64,000 nt of DNA from Marisa cornuarietis (taxonomy: Eukaryota > Mollusca > Gastropoda > Architaenioglossa > Ampullariidae), in assembly GCA_004794655.1 (NCBI GenBank), contig SMMW01000046.1:9473501-9537500 (forward strand), read 5' to 3'. The first letter of the stretch is position 1; every line of letters starts with the position of its first letter. The notes below the pieces were generated by a model that was given only the letters and a program-made list of their open reading frames with translations, searched no databases and was not told the origin of the DNA. The position numbers and the translations under genes are program-made. Below, in pieces: positions 27,816 to 39,747 of this stretch.

Positions 27816-29622
27816 GTAAGTGTCCATCAAAGTTATACGTGTGTGCTTCTAAGCGTTACCAAGGTTTTTATGTTTAGCGCCATAACTAAGACTGTAACAG
27901 TCATAGCTAAGACCATTTCCGTTACTAATCCATCTACTGCTATAATTACTAATCCATGCACTGCTGCATACACTGCTATAATTATCAATGCATGTACTGC
28001 TATAATTACTAATCCATGCACTGCTGCGTACACTGCTATAATTATCAATGCATGTACTGCTATAATTGCTGCTGCGTGCACTGCTATAATTATCAATGCA
28101 TGTACTGCTATAATTACTAATCCATGCACTGGCATAATTACTGCTGCATACACTGCTATAATTATCAATGCCTGTACTGCTATAATTATTAATGCATGCA
28201 CTGCTATAATTACTCATACTATAATTACTTCTGCATACACTGCTATAGTTAATAATGCATATACTGTTGTAATTACTAATGCATGTACGGCTATAATGCT
28301 GTGGTAATCCCTTCCACACCTACAGCTATTATATTATTTATCATCGCCATTTTCATAATTAAATTTAAAAAAGAGTCCCTGAAGAACTGTATACTGTTAG
28401 TGCCAGAGCTAAGTACTAAACATAATAAGCACACAACAAACAATAAGCTGCAGAAGCCACCTATGTTTGAAGTTATTGTTACATGGAGATGCACCAGCTT
28501 TTTGATAATGAAGATCTAAAATAATATTTAAAGGAAATTTTAAAGGAATCGCCGGTAGTGATAATCTTATGTTATCATCTAGTCTAAGCTGTTGAAATGT
28601 TGCAAATGTTTAATTGTAAAATATCAGACTGAGAGTAGGTTCGTGTTCCTGTACAACATTGTAAATGTTTTGCTGTGTCAGGCTGGGAGCAGGGTTGTGT
28701 TCCTGAACAGAGATTCGTACATCTGCACTTACCCGCCAGGAATGGTTGGCGTAAGTCTGGCGGAGGTATCGCTGGCGGACCAGGCTTGCATCTTCAGCTA
28801 CAACACGTACATCGCCATTCTCTTCGTCAACATCTTCACGGTTGTCATCATTCTCTTATGCGGTCTAGTCTACAGGTATGGATGGAGGATAAAGTTACAA
28901 ATATTTTTTAACACGCTTCTCTTACATTGGGAGTCTCAAAGTGAGGTCTCTGGTGATTCTGATGCAAAACTTTTCGCCATATATATATATATATTTCTTT
29001 CGTCTTATTTACACACGATGGTTCGTTGGTTGGTTGGCTGGTTGGTTTGGTCAATTGATCGATTGATTGATTATCTTCTGGCAGGTTCCGTTGGCAGTGC
29101 CGGTTTTTAGTTTACACGCTGCAACATCGCTGTTCACATCAACAAAGTAGGAGAGGTGTTCAAACCGCGACCATCTACGACGTGTTCGTATCATACGACA
29201 TCAGGGACAACCAGTGGGTACATCAGGTGCTGCAGAAAGAACTGGAGAACAACCGACGTTTCCGGTTGTGTCTGCACGAACGCGACTTTATCCCCGGAAA
29301 ATTCATCAGCCACAACATCATCGAACGACTGGAAGAAAGTCAAGCGATTTTACTGGTCCTGTCCAACTCTTTTTTGAAAAGCGAATGGTGCCGCTTCGAA
29401 ATGTTTTTAGGAGTCAAGTCAGGACTGGCTGAGAGAAAGCTGGTTGTAGTTCCGGTTCTGCTCGAAGACCTGGACAAGACTTTGCTGGACAGCTTTGTCT
29501 GCACACTCCTGCACACAACGACATACATCGCCTGGCCTGCCAGGGGAACCAGCACAGAGATTGACTGCTTCTGGAGGAATCTTTCTCGTGTCATCTCCGA
29601 AAGAAGAAGAATATTACAGTAA
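26421..29622 (+). CDS. Toll-like receptor A (LRR-TM-TIR)
   Basis: A single-pass innate-immune receptor: extracellular LRRs bind ligand and the cytosolic TIR recruits MyD88-type adaptors. Exons 26421-27815, 28682-28875 and 29085-29622 join in phases 0 and 2 to give 708 aa. Signal peptide ~1-22 (FIMVLSLVVGTLAG). A Cys-rich N-cap follows (CSPCGDQRCCCC). Roughly a dozen or more LRRs with many N-x-S/T sites span ~70-440. The LRRCT is NPFSCQCDLLW plus Cys residues in exon 2. The transmembrane helix is ~510-529 (AILFVNIFTVVIILLCGLVY). TIR ~560-700 contains YDVFVSYD (box 1), RDFIPGKFISHNI (box 2, with the Pro) and FWRNL (box 3). There is one LRRCT next to the membrane, i.e. vertebrate-type single-cysteine-cluster layout. 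The ATG at 26421 is chosen because it gives a 465-codon first exon, identical to TLR-B. It is shorter than many TLRs. Confidence 0.92.
27881..28302 (+). repeat. 24-bp minisatellite filling TLR-A intron 1
   Basis: About 16 units alternating ACTGCTATAATTACTAATCC-ATGC and ...ATTATCAATGCATGT. The 24-bp period keeps the TLR frame open, giving TAIITNPC / TAIIINAC octapeptides until a stop at 28305. Two other long frames on the minus strand are also open. Confidence 0.9.
28682..28875 (+). CDS. TLR-A exon 2: end of LRRCT and transmembrane helix
   Basis: Acceptor GCTGTGTCAG, then AGSRVVFLNRDSYICT. The second LRRCT cysteines (YICT, QACIF) and the membrane helix follow. The donor is CTACAG|GTATGG in phase 2. 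The exon has the same 194-nt length as TLR-B exon 2. Confidence 0.9.
29085..29622 (+). CDS. TLR-A exon 3: TIR domain
   Basis: Acceptor TTCTGGCAG; its first G completes Arg. FRWQCRFLVY and a basic juxtamembrane stretch precede the TIR (YDVFVSYDIRDNQW onward). The stop is TAA at 29620. A candidate poly(A) signal AATAAA lies at 29868. Confidence 0.93.
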
Positions 29623-29639
29623 CAGCTGTTGTATCCGCT

Positions 29640-29715
29640 CTAAAACCCTGTAGTACAGTGAGACTCAAAACCCGGTAGTACAGTGACACCTAAACCCCGG
29701 TAGTACAGGGAGACC
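29640..29715 (+). repeat. Three ~26-bp tandem repeats in the TLR-A 3' UTR
   Basis: Units read CTAAAACCCTGTAGTACAGT-GAGACTC, AAAACCCGGTAGTACAGTGA-CAC and CTAAACCCCGGTAGTACAGG-GAGACC. They start 18 bp after the stop codon. Confidence 0.75.
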
Positions 29716-29867
29716 TTTTCAAATTACATGTCAGTGTCGAGCACTCAACTACACCCACGTCACCTTACCAGTTTTCTCCTGGCAAGTCATAGCTTGCCAC
29801 CCCTCTAATCAGCATGTATCAATGACTAGGGGCACAGTTAGAAAAAAATGTTTCTTACCAGTTTGAA

Positions 29868-29873
29868 AATAAA
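29868..29873 (+). terminator. Candidate poly(A) signal of TLR-A
   Basis: AATAAA 246 bp after the stop codon. Another copy occurs near 30164, so usage is undecided. Confidence 0.4.
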
Positions 29874-32087
29874 ACCTATAACTTTTGAAAAAAAGAAATT
29901 CAAACAATATTTTTTAAACCAAACAACTGGATTTTTAGACTCTATGTACTCCTTTTTAAAAACCACTCTTTTTACTACAAGCTGTTATTTGACATTTTCT
30001 GCGTCTCCTATTTTATGTGAAAATGTATTGTTGCTATACAGATAATGGAGGCTTAAAGGTCTCAGGTGTTTTGTGACCTACATGTTCAGCTTGACAACCC
30101 TGGCACTAAACCTGGTTTCACAAGGTTCAAATGAAGGTTCTAGAGCTGGTTTGACCGTCTGCAATAAAAATACCATTTCATTTCGACCGAAAGACTTTAT
30201 TTCTTCCACTCATCAAAACTGGATCGACTGACTCAATTTCGACAAAGTACAATATTGTTTTAGCTGCGTAAAAAGATTAGTCTGCTTCATTTTTTAAAAA
30301 CTTGATTCCCTCCTCTGCACAGGTTATCGTCTTTCCTCTCTTTTTTATTTCGTCCTTATCAATGTCAACCTTAAGCGTTGTTCAAAGAGAGATAACTTCC
30401 CTAACACAGTAAATGAAATCAGCACACATAAGGGAAGCTCTTGCAAAGTTGAGTTTGAACCGTTGTAATCCTCTTAATTTTCTCTGCTGCCCTTTCGTAG
30501 AATCTGTAACCAGAAAATGTATCTTCTTTCCACGTCTCATTATGTCAGTTTGTACCACTGCCTACTGGCGAATGATATAACAATAACTCCACATCCTTGA
30601 AGTGGTTGTCTGAACAAGAAAGGGAGAGAAAGAAAGAATATAAGTGTATTTGTTTTTTATTTTGCTACATATAATTCAACCAGTTATGTTATTACTGTTA
30701 AATGGAAATTGATTCACGTAGCACTTGGCACAGGTCAGGACAACTCACGTGTTTTATTTAACTGAAATGGAATTGTTTTCAAATGCCCACGTGCACACGA
30801 GCACACGCAAGCACTTTATCATGGCGTACTTCCTATTAGCATTTGCTTTTTACCTGCTTCATCACATATTCACTGGAAAAAATCGTCACTAGTTTTGTCA
30901 GTGAGTACCCGCTTACAGGGAAAGCAGTAATGTGGTGAAAAGACCGGTAAACAAAGTCTTAGGAGCGTACCCGTATAACGCAGTGGACTTACACCAGTTG
31001 ATCCAGCTATGGAGTGGAGTATCTGACTGTACAGGCGTGTAGACGGTAAAGCAGGGAGGAAGAGGAGATGGGCACCACTCTCACACACAAAAAAGTTGCC
31101 TTGAGAAAATTGTGGTCTCCAATAATTCCCTCTCTTTCCCCTTCTCTCCCACGACCAAAACGTTACGCGATGACCTTTTACCTTTCATACCCCATTAAAT
31201 CACTAAACAGACTTTGGGTCTGGATGCTACTGTTACCCATATACACATGTGCCCGGTTCCTAAAGAAAACAACAGACACCAAATCTATAAAAAAAAAAGT
31301 ACACAATAGGGGGAACAATATTTTAAAATACATTATTAACACAGATTAACATTTTTATTTTTAATTGAGCTTAACTACAGAACCTTTATGTACGGCACCA
31401 CTGAATAATACAGTTTATCAGCACAGTACACTTTGATTAGTTGTTTCTGTCCCCTGTCTACCTTGAGAAGAAAAAAAAAGTCGGCTTTCAAGGTGTCTGT
31501 CTTTTTAGTTCCTGTTAAGCTTACAAGGATCGTGTGCTCCCTCGCCTTAAAGGGATACTAACCCATGTATTCAAACTTGAAAATGTCGTTAATTACAAGA
31601 ATACTACTAAGACAATTTGTACTGTTATTTCGATCGGCTGATGCGAAATCAGCCAAAAACTCCGTCTAGCAGACACCTGGACTGCGACTGATATGGGGAT
31701 AGCCTCTGTCATACCAGTGGTGTGGTGTGTAAGGTTGGTGCACGACGATACGACACGTTGTGTACTAGAGGGTGGCGCGTCGGCACGTATATATCGCCGG
31801 CTATATCCACCGATATCTGCAAAATAAAAAAAAAATAAAAAAAACAACTGCAGACCATTCAGGTTGGTCTTTAACAACTTTTTGAACCTGGTGCGGTTCG
31901 TTCACATGGGGTCTCAAAGCGATTCTAATTAAAACTTTTAAGATTTGTTTACTAAAAGGTCAAAAATGATGGAAACCAGTGTGTGTGTGTGTGTGTCTTC
32001 ATGTGCTTGTATGTATATGTTGTGAGAGTATGAGTTTTAAGGCTTATACATGCGTGAGTAGGAGAGACACGCGTTGAGACACATAAT

Positions 32088-32089
<2 letters not shown>

Positions 32090-32147
<58 letters not shown>
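32090..32147. repeat. (TG)n microsatellite
   Basis: Pure dinucleotide run 320 bp upstream of the TLR-B start. Confidence 0.95.
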
Positions 32148-32152
<5 letters not shown>

Positions 32153-32463
32153 ATATTTGTGTCTGTGCCTGTACGAGTACGTTGAGCGGTAGGGGTAGGA
32201 TGGGGGGTGTTTCCGGGGTTTCACAGGAAAAGGCGTATGTATGTATTTATTTATAACTTGCTCGTGTATTCATATCAACGAGGAAGTTTAATCCTTTGCA
32301 TTCACCATATCCAATGTGGCCTGCTATGAAAGTAACTAAACCTTCTATTCTTCTGAAGCATTATCTATTCCGGATATCCTCCGCTGACTCCACAGCCACG
32401 CTGGTTCTTTTACTTCAAGACTCATGCGACTACCTTCGTTTTAAATCCACCTACAGACCAAGA

Positions 32464-33858
32464 ATGTTGTCTGCCAGTACAGTAAGCTATGTGATCACCA
32501 CGATTTTCTTGGTGCTAGTAGTGCAGACGACAGGTGCCAGACGACGGGTGGAGAGCAAGCTTCAGGCTGGTGAGTTGACGCCGTCTAGAGCTGGTCGGAG
32601 GTTTAGCTGCAGGGAGGGGAGTGTTTGTGGAGATGGATTCTGCTGTTGTCAAGACGCTTTTGCAGACTGCAACGGAGGAAACCTCTTTTACATTCCCGCC
32701 TTCTCCAAGAACATCACACACCTGAATTTCTCCTCCAATGTTCTCAGGGCCATCGACGAGGAAACGCTCCATAACGCCACCTTCATGGTGGAGCTGAATC
32801 TGAGCAACAACTCCTTAGCTTACGTCCACCCGAACTCCTTTGAAAACTTAACTCGACTGGAAACTCTCTTTTTGGACTTAAATCACCTGAATGATTCTGA
32901 AGATCTTCTCTTCGCTCTCAAGAGTGCTACATCACTGAAGAATTTGACTGTCGACGACAACGAGCTCCACAGTCTCGATTTCAGTCACGTGACGCAGCTT
33001 GGCCGCCTAACTCTGCTGTCTGTTCGTAACAACGACATTTTTACCGTCTTAACGAAAGATGTTCAGATGCAGGACAACAGCCTCGTCCATCTGGACATCA
33101 GCGAAAACTTGCTGAAGGAGTTCCCAAAGTTCTGCTCAGAGCAAGACATGCCAGTGTTACCGAAACTAAACCATCTGAACTTAGAATGGAATCAGATTAC
33201 CAGCTTAGACAACATGAGATGCTTACCCAACCTAACAGCCTTGATACTCAGTGGCAACGCTGTCTACCACACGAGAAGGAACTTCCTGCAGGAACTGCCA
33301 AGTCTGCAAAAGTTGCATTTCAAAACGTGTACCAGCAGGTTTGTTGACAATTATGCTTTTAACCATTCTGGCCTGCAGCATCTGGACGTCAGCGAGAACC
33401 TGTGGTTCTTCGACCACTTCTACGGGAAAGGCATCGGACTTGATCTATTTCATGACATGCCATCCTTGCAGACAGTAAACATATCTTGGACTGTGTTTCA
33501 TTTCTCCGAAGAAAGCGAGATGGCCAGAGTTCTATCCCCTCTTTCTCACGTCAAAGCAATTATCCTGGAAGGAACTGGCCTTAGATCCATTCCACAGGTG
33601 ATCCTTACAAGCTTTCGCAACCTCAGTTACCTGGACGTAGGTACTAACGAAATACCGTACTTGCCAGATAACACTTTTGAGAACATAACCGGTCTACAAG
33701 AACTAGATATGAGTCACAATTATATGACAACATTTAGTGAGACTCTATTGAAACCACTTTTGGGAGGAAACAAAAGCATTAAGTTTGACTTCAGCGCAAA
33801 CCCCTTCTCCTGCGTGTGTGACTTAATGTGGATGATCGATACTTTTCAACAGCAAAAG
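32464..33858 (+). CDS. TLR-B exon 1: signal peptide and LRR ectodomain
   Basis: 465 codons ending MIDTFQQQK at donor AAG|GTATGA. Several N-glycosylation sequons are shared with A. One block near 33355-33423 is almost identical in DNA to A (27315-27383). Confidence 0.92.
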
Positions 33859-35033
33859 GTATGATTTTATTAAAAGTTGATATTTATACTTTTATGTTCT
33901 GAAAATGTCACCTACTACGTGCTAACAGGTCTGATATAGTCCGTGTTTTCATATTCACTTTTTATTTTGAGTACTAATAATTTTATTTTTCTTTTTGGTT
34001 CATAATATAGTAGGAGATTTTGATAGTCATCTTATCTTAATGATAACTATATTCGCCACTTGGAGAATTGTGTACGCATATGACTTTAACCCCAAAAGTC
34101 GTGACCTCTTCCGGTTTTTTTTTTATGTGGGCGCAACGCCCATGTTCGTACTGTACGTCTGAATCACGTTAGTGCTTCCTGCAGAAGAAACTGTCAACGA
34201 AATGTTTGCAAACAAAACTTAGCCGCAGCTATTTCAAACGCACACCTTGTCTCTCGTGAATGTTCCAAATAAAACCAAATGTCGTGACTCAGTAGAAGGT
34301 TAAAGAAGGCAGGCAGGTCACGTAAAGCTGGTCCCAAGCAAAGAAAACATCTCACTCCCCAACGGATTTGAAAAGGTCAGAAAACGACTTTCATCTTTTT
34401 TCTTGGGAATGTCTCTTTATATATATATATATAAACATATAGAATGTATGTGTAAGTATGTTAAAGGTTTCTCTGTTACAGATCAAGGAAACTGTGATTA
34501 CGTTCACCAAAATATTATCAAACTTTACTACAACACAGTTTGCATTATATTTCCATTATACTACAGTATCTCAGTTCCTCCAGTTTGGTTCTGACATGGA
34601 TTGTCTTGATGTGAGACATGATAACACTTGTTAATGATTCTGTATGATGCAAGAGGAAATCCGTTGACTCTTTCTCTCTTTCCCTTTTCTCTCACTCTTT
34701 GCTGTACGTGCGTGCGTGCGTGTATGTGAAGGAGAGTGAGAGTGAAAACAAGAGTATGTTTATCCTTTGTTTACATGTCTTCATGTTTTAATTTACTTGA
34801 CTGCATATGCAGGTATACATGAAGAGGCTGGAAGAAAGAAAGAACGAGGGAGTGAAACAAATAATATGTTGGGTTTTTTTGTTTGTTTTATATTAGCTGT
34901 CATAAACCGACCAGTGAGTGTATGTGAGTGATAGATAATGCATATAAAGATAGGAATGTGTGTGAATGTGTATGGATATATTTGGAATATCTCAATACCC
35001 CTTAAAGGGTGACAGAATAAAGAATCTTGAATC

Positions 35034-35077
<44 letters not shown>

Positions 35078-37314
35078 CAGAGAGAGATGAAGGCCGGTGT
35101 ACTGTGTCTTAAACTAAGACATAATGAGAAAAATACAGTCTTTGTCTTATAACCTCTTCCACGATAATGAGGCAAACGGCCTGTTTTAATTCTTCGCGTC
35201 TACCCACCATATTCTTAAAAAAGTAGCATAAAATTGGATTATGCCTGTATTGTTAAAGATCGCGTTAGTTTTGCTGTGAAGGTTAGTTTCATTGTTTTTT
35301 CATCCTGTCCTGCAAACTTTCATTTTAGTACAAATATGCGTATTATTGAAGTAGAGTAGCACTGCTTTTTAATTGCTTGATTTTAACAAGTTAATATAAA
35401 AAATTGAGTATTAAGTATTAATTCTGAAAATGAAAAGCATTTTACACTGACAAAACTCGTAAAAGTAACAGCCCTGTCCTTGTCAGCACCAGAAATTTTA
35501 TAATTGACAGGAGGGATCTGAAAATGATTTTCATGTTTGCAGAGCCAGAAAGGTTATCTGTAACCGTAATATGCCGCTAATACCGAAGCAGACAGGAAGC
35601 ACAAAATTACCTAGGTTATCGTTTTCTTCTACCTCTTTTTTTAAACTATCGCCTCAGAATCCCTAGCCCCTCTACCAAACCCCCCTTTTCCCTGTCAACT
35701 CCCTGGCCTTTGTTGATCTCGTCTTGTTTCTAAGATTGCTTTTCCTTAACACTGCAGTCGGATGCATTGCAACTCACAGTGGCGTAGGAAGATGCTCGGC
35801 TTTGAGGGGTTGGGGGGGCCAGCTCCATGCTGACAATGAATGACGTTCACATTCTGCCTTCCCAGCATCTTTTTTTGGGGGGCGGCTGCCCTCCTTGGTA
35901 CCCCCCCCCCCCACTGTTCCTACGCCACTGACACCCTCGTGAGATCCCCGAGGATGGTGATAAAAGCTGACAATCTCAAATCGACTCAAAACTTTCACTA
36001 CTGCGATTGTTCATGTTATCGTACTAGCTCTTACTCGCCTTCATTCTTGTGAGCTGAGCTTCTCAGTCGTTTTGATTCCCTCATCCCTACCACATTTTCC
36101 GACATTCAAAATTGTATTTTGCTTCCCGAGTCAATTTTCAATTTTTTTTTTTCACAGGACGGAAATTCATACCACGAGTGCAGAACTCTCATCGATGTTA
36201 AAATACTAAACAATTAAAGTGGCTCTTGGGTATCATATTAAGAAATGACTGATAGGGAAGAATTATTAAGAAATGACTGATAGGGAAGAATTATTAAGAA
36301 ATGATCGACTGATAGGGAAGTATTTATAATTTCAAAAGGCATTAAAAAGTAAACTGTATTACTGCTTACACACATTGTAAGACTATTTAGGGAATAGTAG
36401 AAGGAAAATTAATCCTTTCCATTTGGGAAATAAGTGGCACTTACTGTGTGGAGATTTCGGTATGTATCCAGTCGCCTCCTCAGCAACTGTATAAGCTCGG
36501 TGACTGCATGGCGCACCCTGAGATGAAAAGATCATTTTCCAACAATGCCATAAACTACAAATCATTAAATAAAAAGGAAAGACAGAAAGGACTCTACGTA
36601 TAAAAGATACATGTATGTTAACTATTTATTCATAAACAGAAAATACACGGCCAACGCACTTTTATATTTTATGCATTCAAACACACACAACACTGCAAAT
36701 TGTTATCCGTTTTTGTTCAACGTACGAGACTACTAACATCATCAAGAATCTTGGCCTGTAGAGTCTGAGAGCACAAACTCGATGGTCACTCCACTGTTCC
36801 ATCTTAATGGCATTTTTTTTAAATCTTTGGAATGACCTCTAGCTATAACTTCTCATCACCAATTTCTTTTTTTTTTAACTTTCGAAATGTTCAAATGTAC
36901 AATTTTAGGCTAAAGACAAATTGGAGTTCCTGCACAGAGATTCGTACATCTGCACTAACCCAGCGAGTGTGATTGGTGTGAGTCTGGCCAACGTCTCGCT
37001 ATCGGACCAGGCTTGCATCTTCAACTACAACATATACATCGCCGTTCTCTTCGTCAGCATCTTCTCCATTGCCTTCATCCTTGTAGGTTCTCTCGTCTAC
37101 AGGTACGAGTCGACAATAATTAGGCTATGCCTCTTTTGTTTTCTTCACGACAAGTTCTTAATTCCTTCTTTATTTTTTATGGAATGATAAATAACGAAAG
37201 GTTGTGGATGATTCTCAGAAGCAATGAAATATTTAAATGCTTTTTAATTTTCCTTTTTTTAAAATTTAATTGCTAAAAGGGTGCCAAGCAGTGCCCTGGA
37301 TCGATTTCTCTAAT

Positions 37315-37402
<88 letters not shown>

Positions 37403-38771
37403 CACTGCAAATTGTTATATCACCTTCAGGAAATAACATCGTCGGTGACATAAAAATCTTCACGAAATTTGTTGTACGTTGATTTTTATTTAAACGCCAC
37501 CAGTAGCATCTTTTCATGGTTAACATTAACATTTAAGATCATATCAACTGTCGGAGTACATCGTATAGTACTTACGAACGCCTCAAACTTAAAATCTCAA
37601 GAATAACGGCGTTCAAGAATAATGATCTGGTTTTAAAATGTCCTCTTTATAAGTCGCCGTGGCCGAGTTTTCTGTTAAAGCACGGACGTGTATATATATA
37701 TATAGAGAGAGTCCATTAATACAAGTTCGTGGTTAACGCATGGCTGAGCAAAGTGTTTTTGACAAACGAAATACAATGTGAGATGTTAAATACGAAAGCT
37801 TGGGAAACATTGTTGGGCTATTGCTGAATGCAAGTAACATATATGCTTTAATTATTAATTAATTATTAATGCATGGATTTCGTGCGTCATAGTCACGATC
37901 GACAATTTGCACTGAAGTAAAAACACGAGACTTAAATACCAAATCATCGTCTTGCATCACAATATAATCACTGCCATCAGTACTACAGTTTTGTGTTGTC
38001 ACAGTAATTACAAATTAAGAGTTTGGTGTTATTCAATTGTTGCTTTCAGCACTGTCAATCTCCGTATATTAACAGTTTCAATCTTTCCCAACTCAAGGTT
38101 TAAGAAGAGCTCATGAAATAAGTATAAAAATGGGTTAGTTAACTATGAAACCAGTCAGCCTTGATTTCTATACACATTTTGATTATTTCACATACACTGA
38201 CTGACTATAATGACTGTCATTGATTTCTGTTGGCAGGTTCCGCTGGCAATGTCGGTTCTTATTGTACACAATACACCATCGACTATCAGATAAACGAAAA
38301 AAGAAAGATATTGATAAGACTTTTATCTACGATGTTTTCGTCTCTTACGACAGCAGGGACAACCAGTGGGTACATCAGGTGCTGCAGAGAGAACTGGAGA
38401 ACAACCGACGCTTCCGGCTGTGTCTGCACGAACGCGACTTTATACCCGGAAAATTTATCAGCCACAACATCATCGAACGACTGGAAGAAAGTCGGGCGAT
38501 TTTACTGGTCCTGTCCAACTCTTTTTTGAAAAGCGATTGGTGCCGCTACGAGATGTTTCTGAGCGTTAAGTCTGGACTGGCCAAGAAGCTGCTCGTAGTT
38601 CCAGTTTTACTCGAAGACCTGGACAAGACTTTGTTGGACAGCTTTGTCTGCACAGTCCTGCACACAACGACATACATCGCCTGGCCTGCCAGGGGAACCA
38701 GCACAGAGATTGACTGCTTCTGGAGGAATCTTTCTCGTGTCATCTCTGGAAGTGAGAGAGCAACACTGTAG
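32464..38771 (+). CDS. Toll-like receptor B (LRR-TM-TIR), tandem paralogue of A
   Basis: Exons 32464-33858, 36909-37102 and 38237-38771 give 707 aa with the same phases (0, 2) and the same exon 1 and 2 lengths as TLR-A. MLSASTVSYVITTIFLVLVV is the signal peptide. The N-cap contains CREGSVCGDGFCCC. LRRs align one to one with A, e.g. YLDVG followed by NEIPYLPDNTFEN. LRRCT is NPFSCVCDLMW plus YICT/QACIF, with transmembrane segment YIAVLFVSIFSIAFILVGSLVY. The TIR starts YDVFVSYDSRDNQW, and RDFIPGKFISHNI and FWRNL are intact. Intron 1 is 3.05 kb (0.87 kb in A). An in-frame ATG at 32296 would add 56 residues before the signal peptide and is judged less likely. Confidence 0.92.
35041..35074. repeat. 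(TG)n microsatellite
   Basis: Pure dinucleotide run inside TLR-B intron 1. Confidence 0.95.
36239..36325. repeat. 28-bp tandem repeat, three units
   Basis: AAGAAATGACTGATAGGGAA-GAATTATT occurs three times; the last copy has a 4-base insertion (ATGATCGACTG). Confidence 0.85.
36909..37102 (+). CDS. TLR-B exon 2: end of LRRCT and transmembrane helix
   Basis: Acceptor ACAATTTTAG, then AKDKLEFLHRDSYICTN, then the membrane helix. The donor is CTACAG|GTACGA, phase 2. Confidence 0.9.
37319..37401. repeat. (CA)n microsatellite
   Basis: Pure dinucleotide run in TLR-B intron 2. Confidence 0.95.
38237..38771 (+). CDS. TLR-B exon 3: TIR domain
   Basis: Acceptor CTGTTGGCAG. FRWQCRFLLYTIHH and a lysine-rich linker are followed by the TIR. 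The stop is TAG at 38769. The C-terminal tail (SGSERATL) differs from A (SERRRILQ). Confidence 0.93.
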
Positions 38772-39143
38772 CGGTTGTTTGGTCCTCTCTAAAATACATA
38801 AAATTGCGGGATCTTTCCAAAATACGCCAACGGCGGCAAACTATAGTTCATCGTCACAAGACGGCATCGGCTGTCAGCGAAGTAATTCAGAGTAAGGAAA
38901 TGATGGTGTATGAACAGTTAAAAGTACAGTCTCCAACGCACAAGAGTACACTTTTTGATAATCTGATAACGATAAAGTATACTTAAAAGTTCCTTAACAG
39001 TTGGCTTTGTTAAAATATGCATGTCAGCGAGACTGGCTTATAAGTTTTGGCGGCCAATGTGGACGGCAGGGCAGACTTACCAAACGCTGATACGCTGGCT
39101 TTTGCTTTTTCAGTCTTTCCGGCAGCCAAAGCAACAAATTGTA

Positions 39144-39149
39144 AATAAA
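39144..39149 (+). terminator. Candidate poly(A) signal of TLR-B
   Basis: AATAAA 373 bp after the stop, followed by a GT-rich stretch (GTTGTTCC). Confidence 0.45.
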
Positions 39150-39747
39150 GTTGTTCCATCATTTTGATTTGTCGCTCGTCCCCTTCCCTGACTATAGAAC
39201 ATATAATAATGATGAATGTTTGTCACCGGTACCATTCTCCGCCATATTTCATCTAGCGCTTTTTTACACTTCTTTTTCTGACCCAAAAGGTAATAATGTT
39301 TGGTTCATGTATGGTTTATCTAAAAATTGTAAGGTTAAGAATTGTGTTATTTTACGCATTGTTACTCTGCCTTCAAATTAAAATAATAATAATAATAAAA
39401 AGTTTGTCACAGTTTTTAACCTAACTGACCTTTCTGCTGAGTTACTTAATTTAGCCCAAGCCCCAACTTCAAGCACCGTGTGTTAAGAACTGGCTTTATT
39501 TGGGAGTCAAAGACTTTCCAAAAGACATGATTATTGTTTGCGTTCCATTGATCTTTGTAACATAAAATTTCCATCACTCCTTTCATGAACTGTAAACTCC
39601 TATAAACTCAGCCTGTTCTTCTGTTACTTTCCCATCTTTTTTCAGCCCACTTGCATGGTTAGTCTCCTGTTTTTATGTCTATACAGATTTTACTTATTAC
39701 ATTTATTAGTGTAGCATTCCTTTAATGAGCTGGGAACAGCTTTCCTA

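Larger units (their letters stand above)
29716..32463. other. Intergenic region between TLR-A and TLR-B
   Basis: AT-rich and mostly unique, with a (TG)n run. No recognisable exon or TLR fragment was seen. The open frame continues upstream of the TLR-B start to 32296 without a signal peptide, so that part is treated as 5' flank. TATTTATAACTT near 32246 is a weak TATA-like sequence. Confidence 0.35.
33859..36908 (+). other. TLR-B intron 1
   Basis: AT-rich, with a (TG)n run at 35041-35074 and a 28-bp tandem repeat at 36239-36325. None of the 24-bp minisatellite seen in the homologous TLR-A intron is present. No exon-like frame was seen. Confidence 0.5.

Noticed and set aside
27816..28307. TLR-A open frame taken as one 629-residue protein
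   Set aside because: The part after 27815 is intron: GTAAGT donor at the same codon as in TLR-B, followed by repeat sequence. The transmembrane and TIR parts are supplied by exons 2 and 3.
32296..32463. Upstream ATG of TLR-B (56 extra residues)
   Set aside because: It would bury the signal peptide. The ATG at 32464 gives exactly the 465-codon exon of TLR-A.
37645..37740. tRNA-like A box (GCCGTGGCCGAG) suggesting a second SINE
   Set aside because: The B box candidate is too far away and degenerate, and the sequence is interrupted by (TA)n(GA)n.
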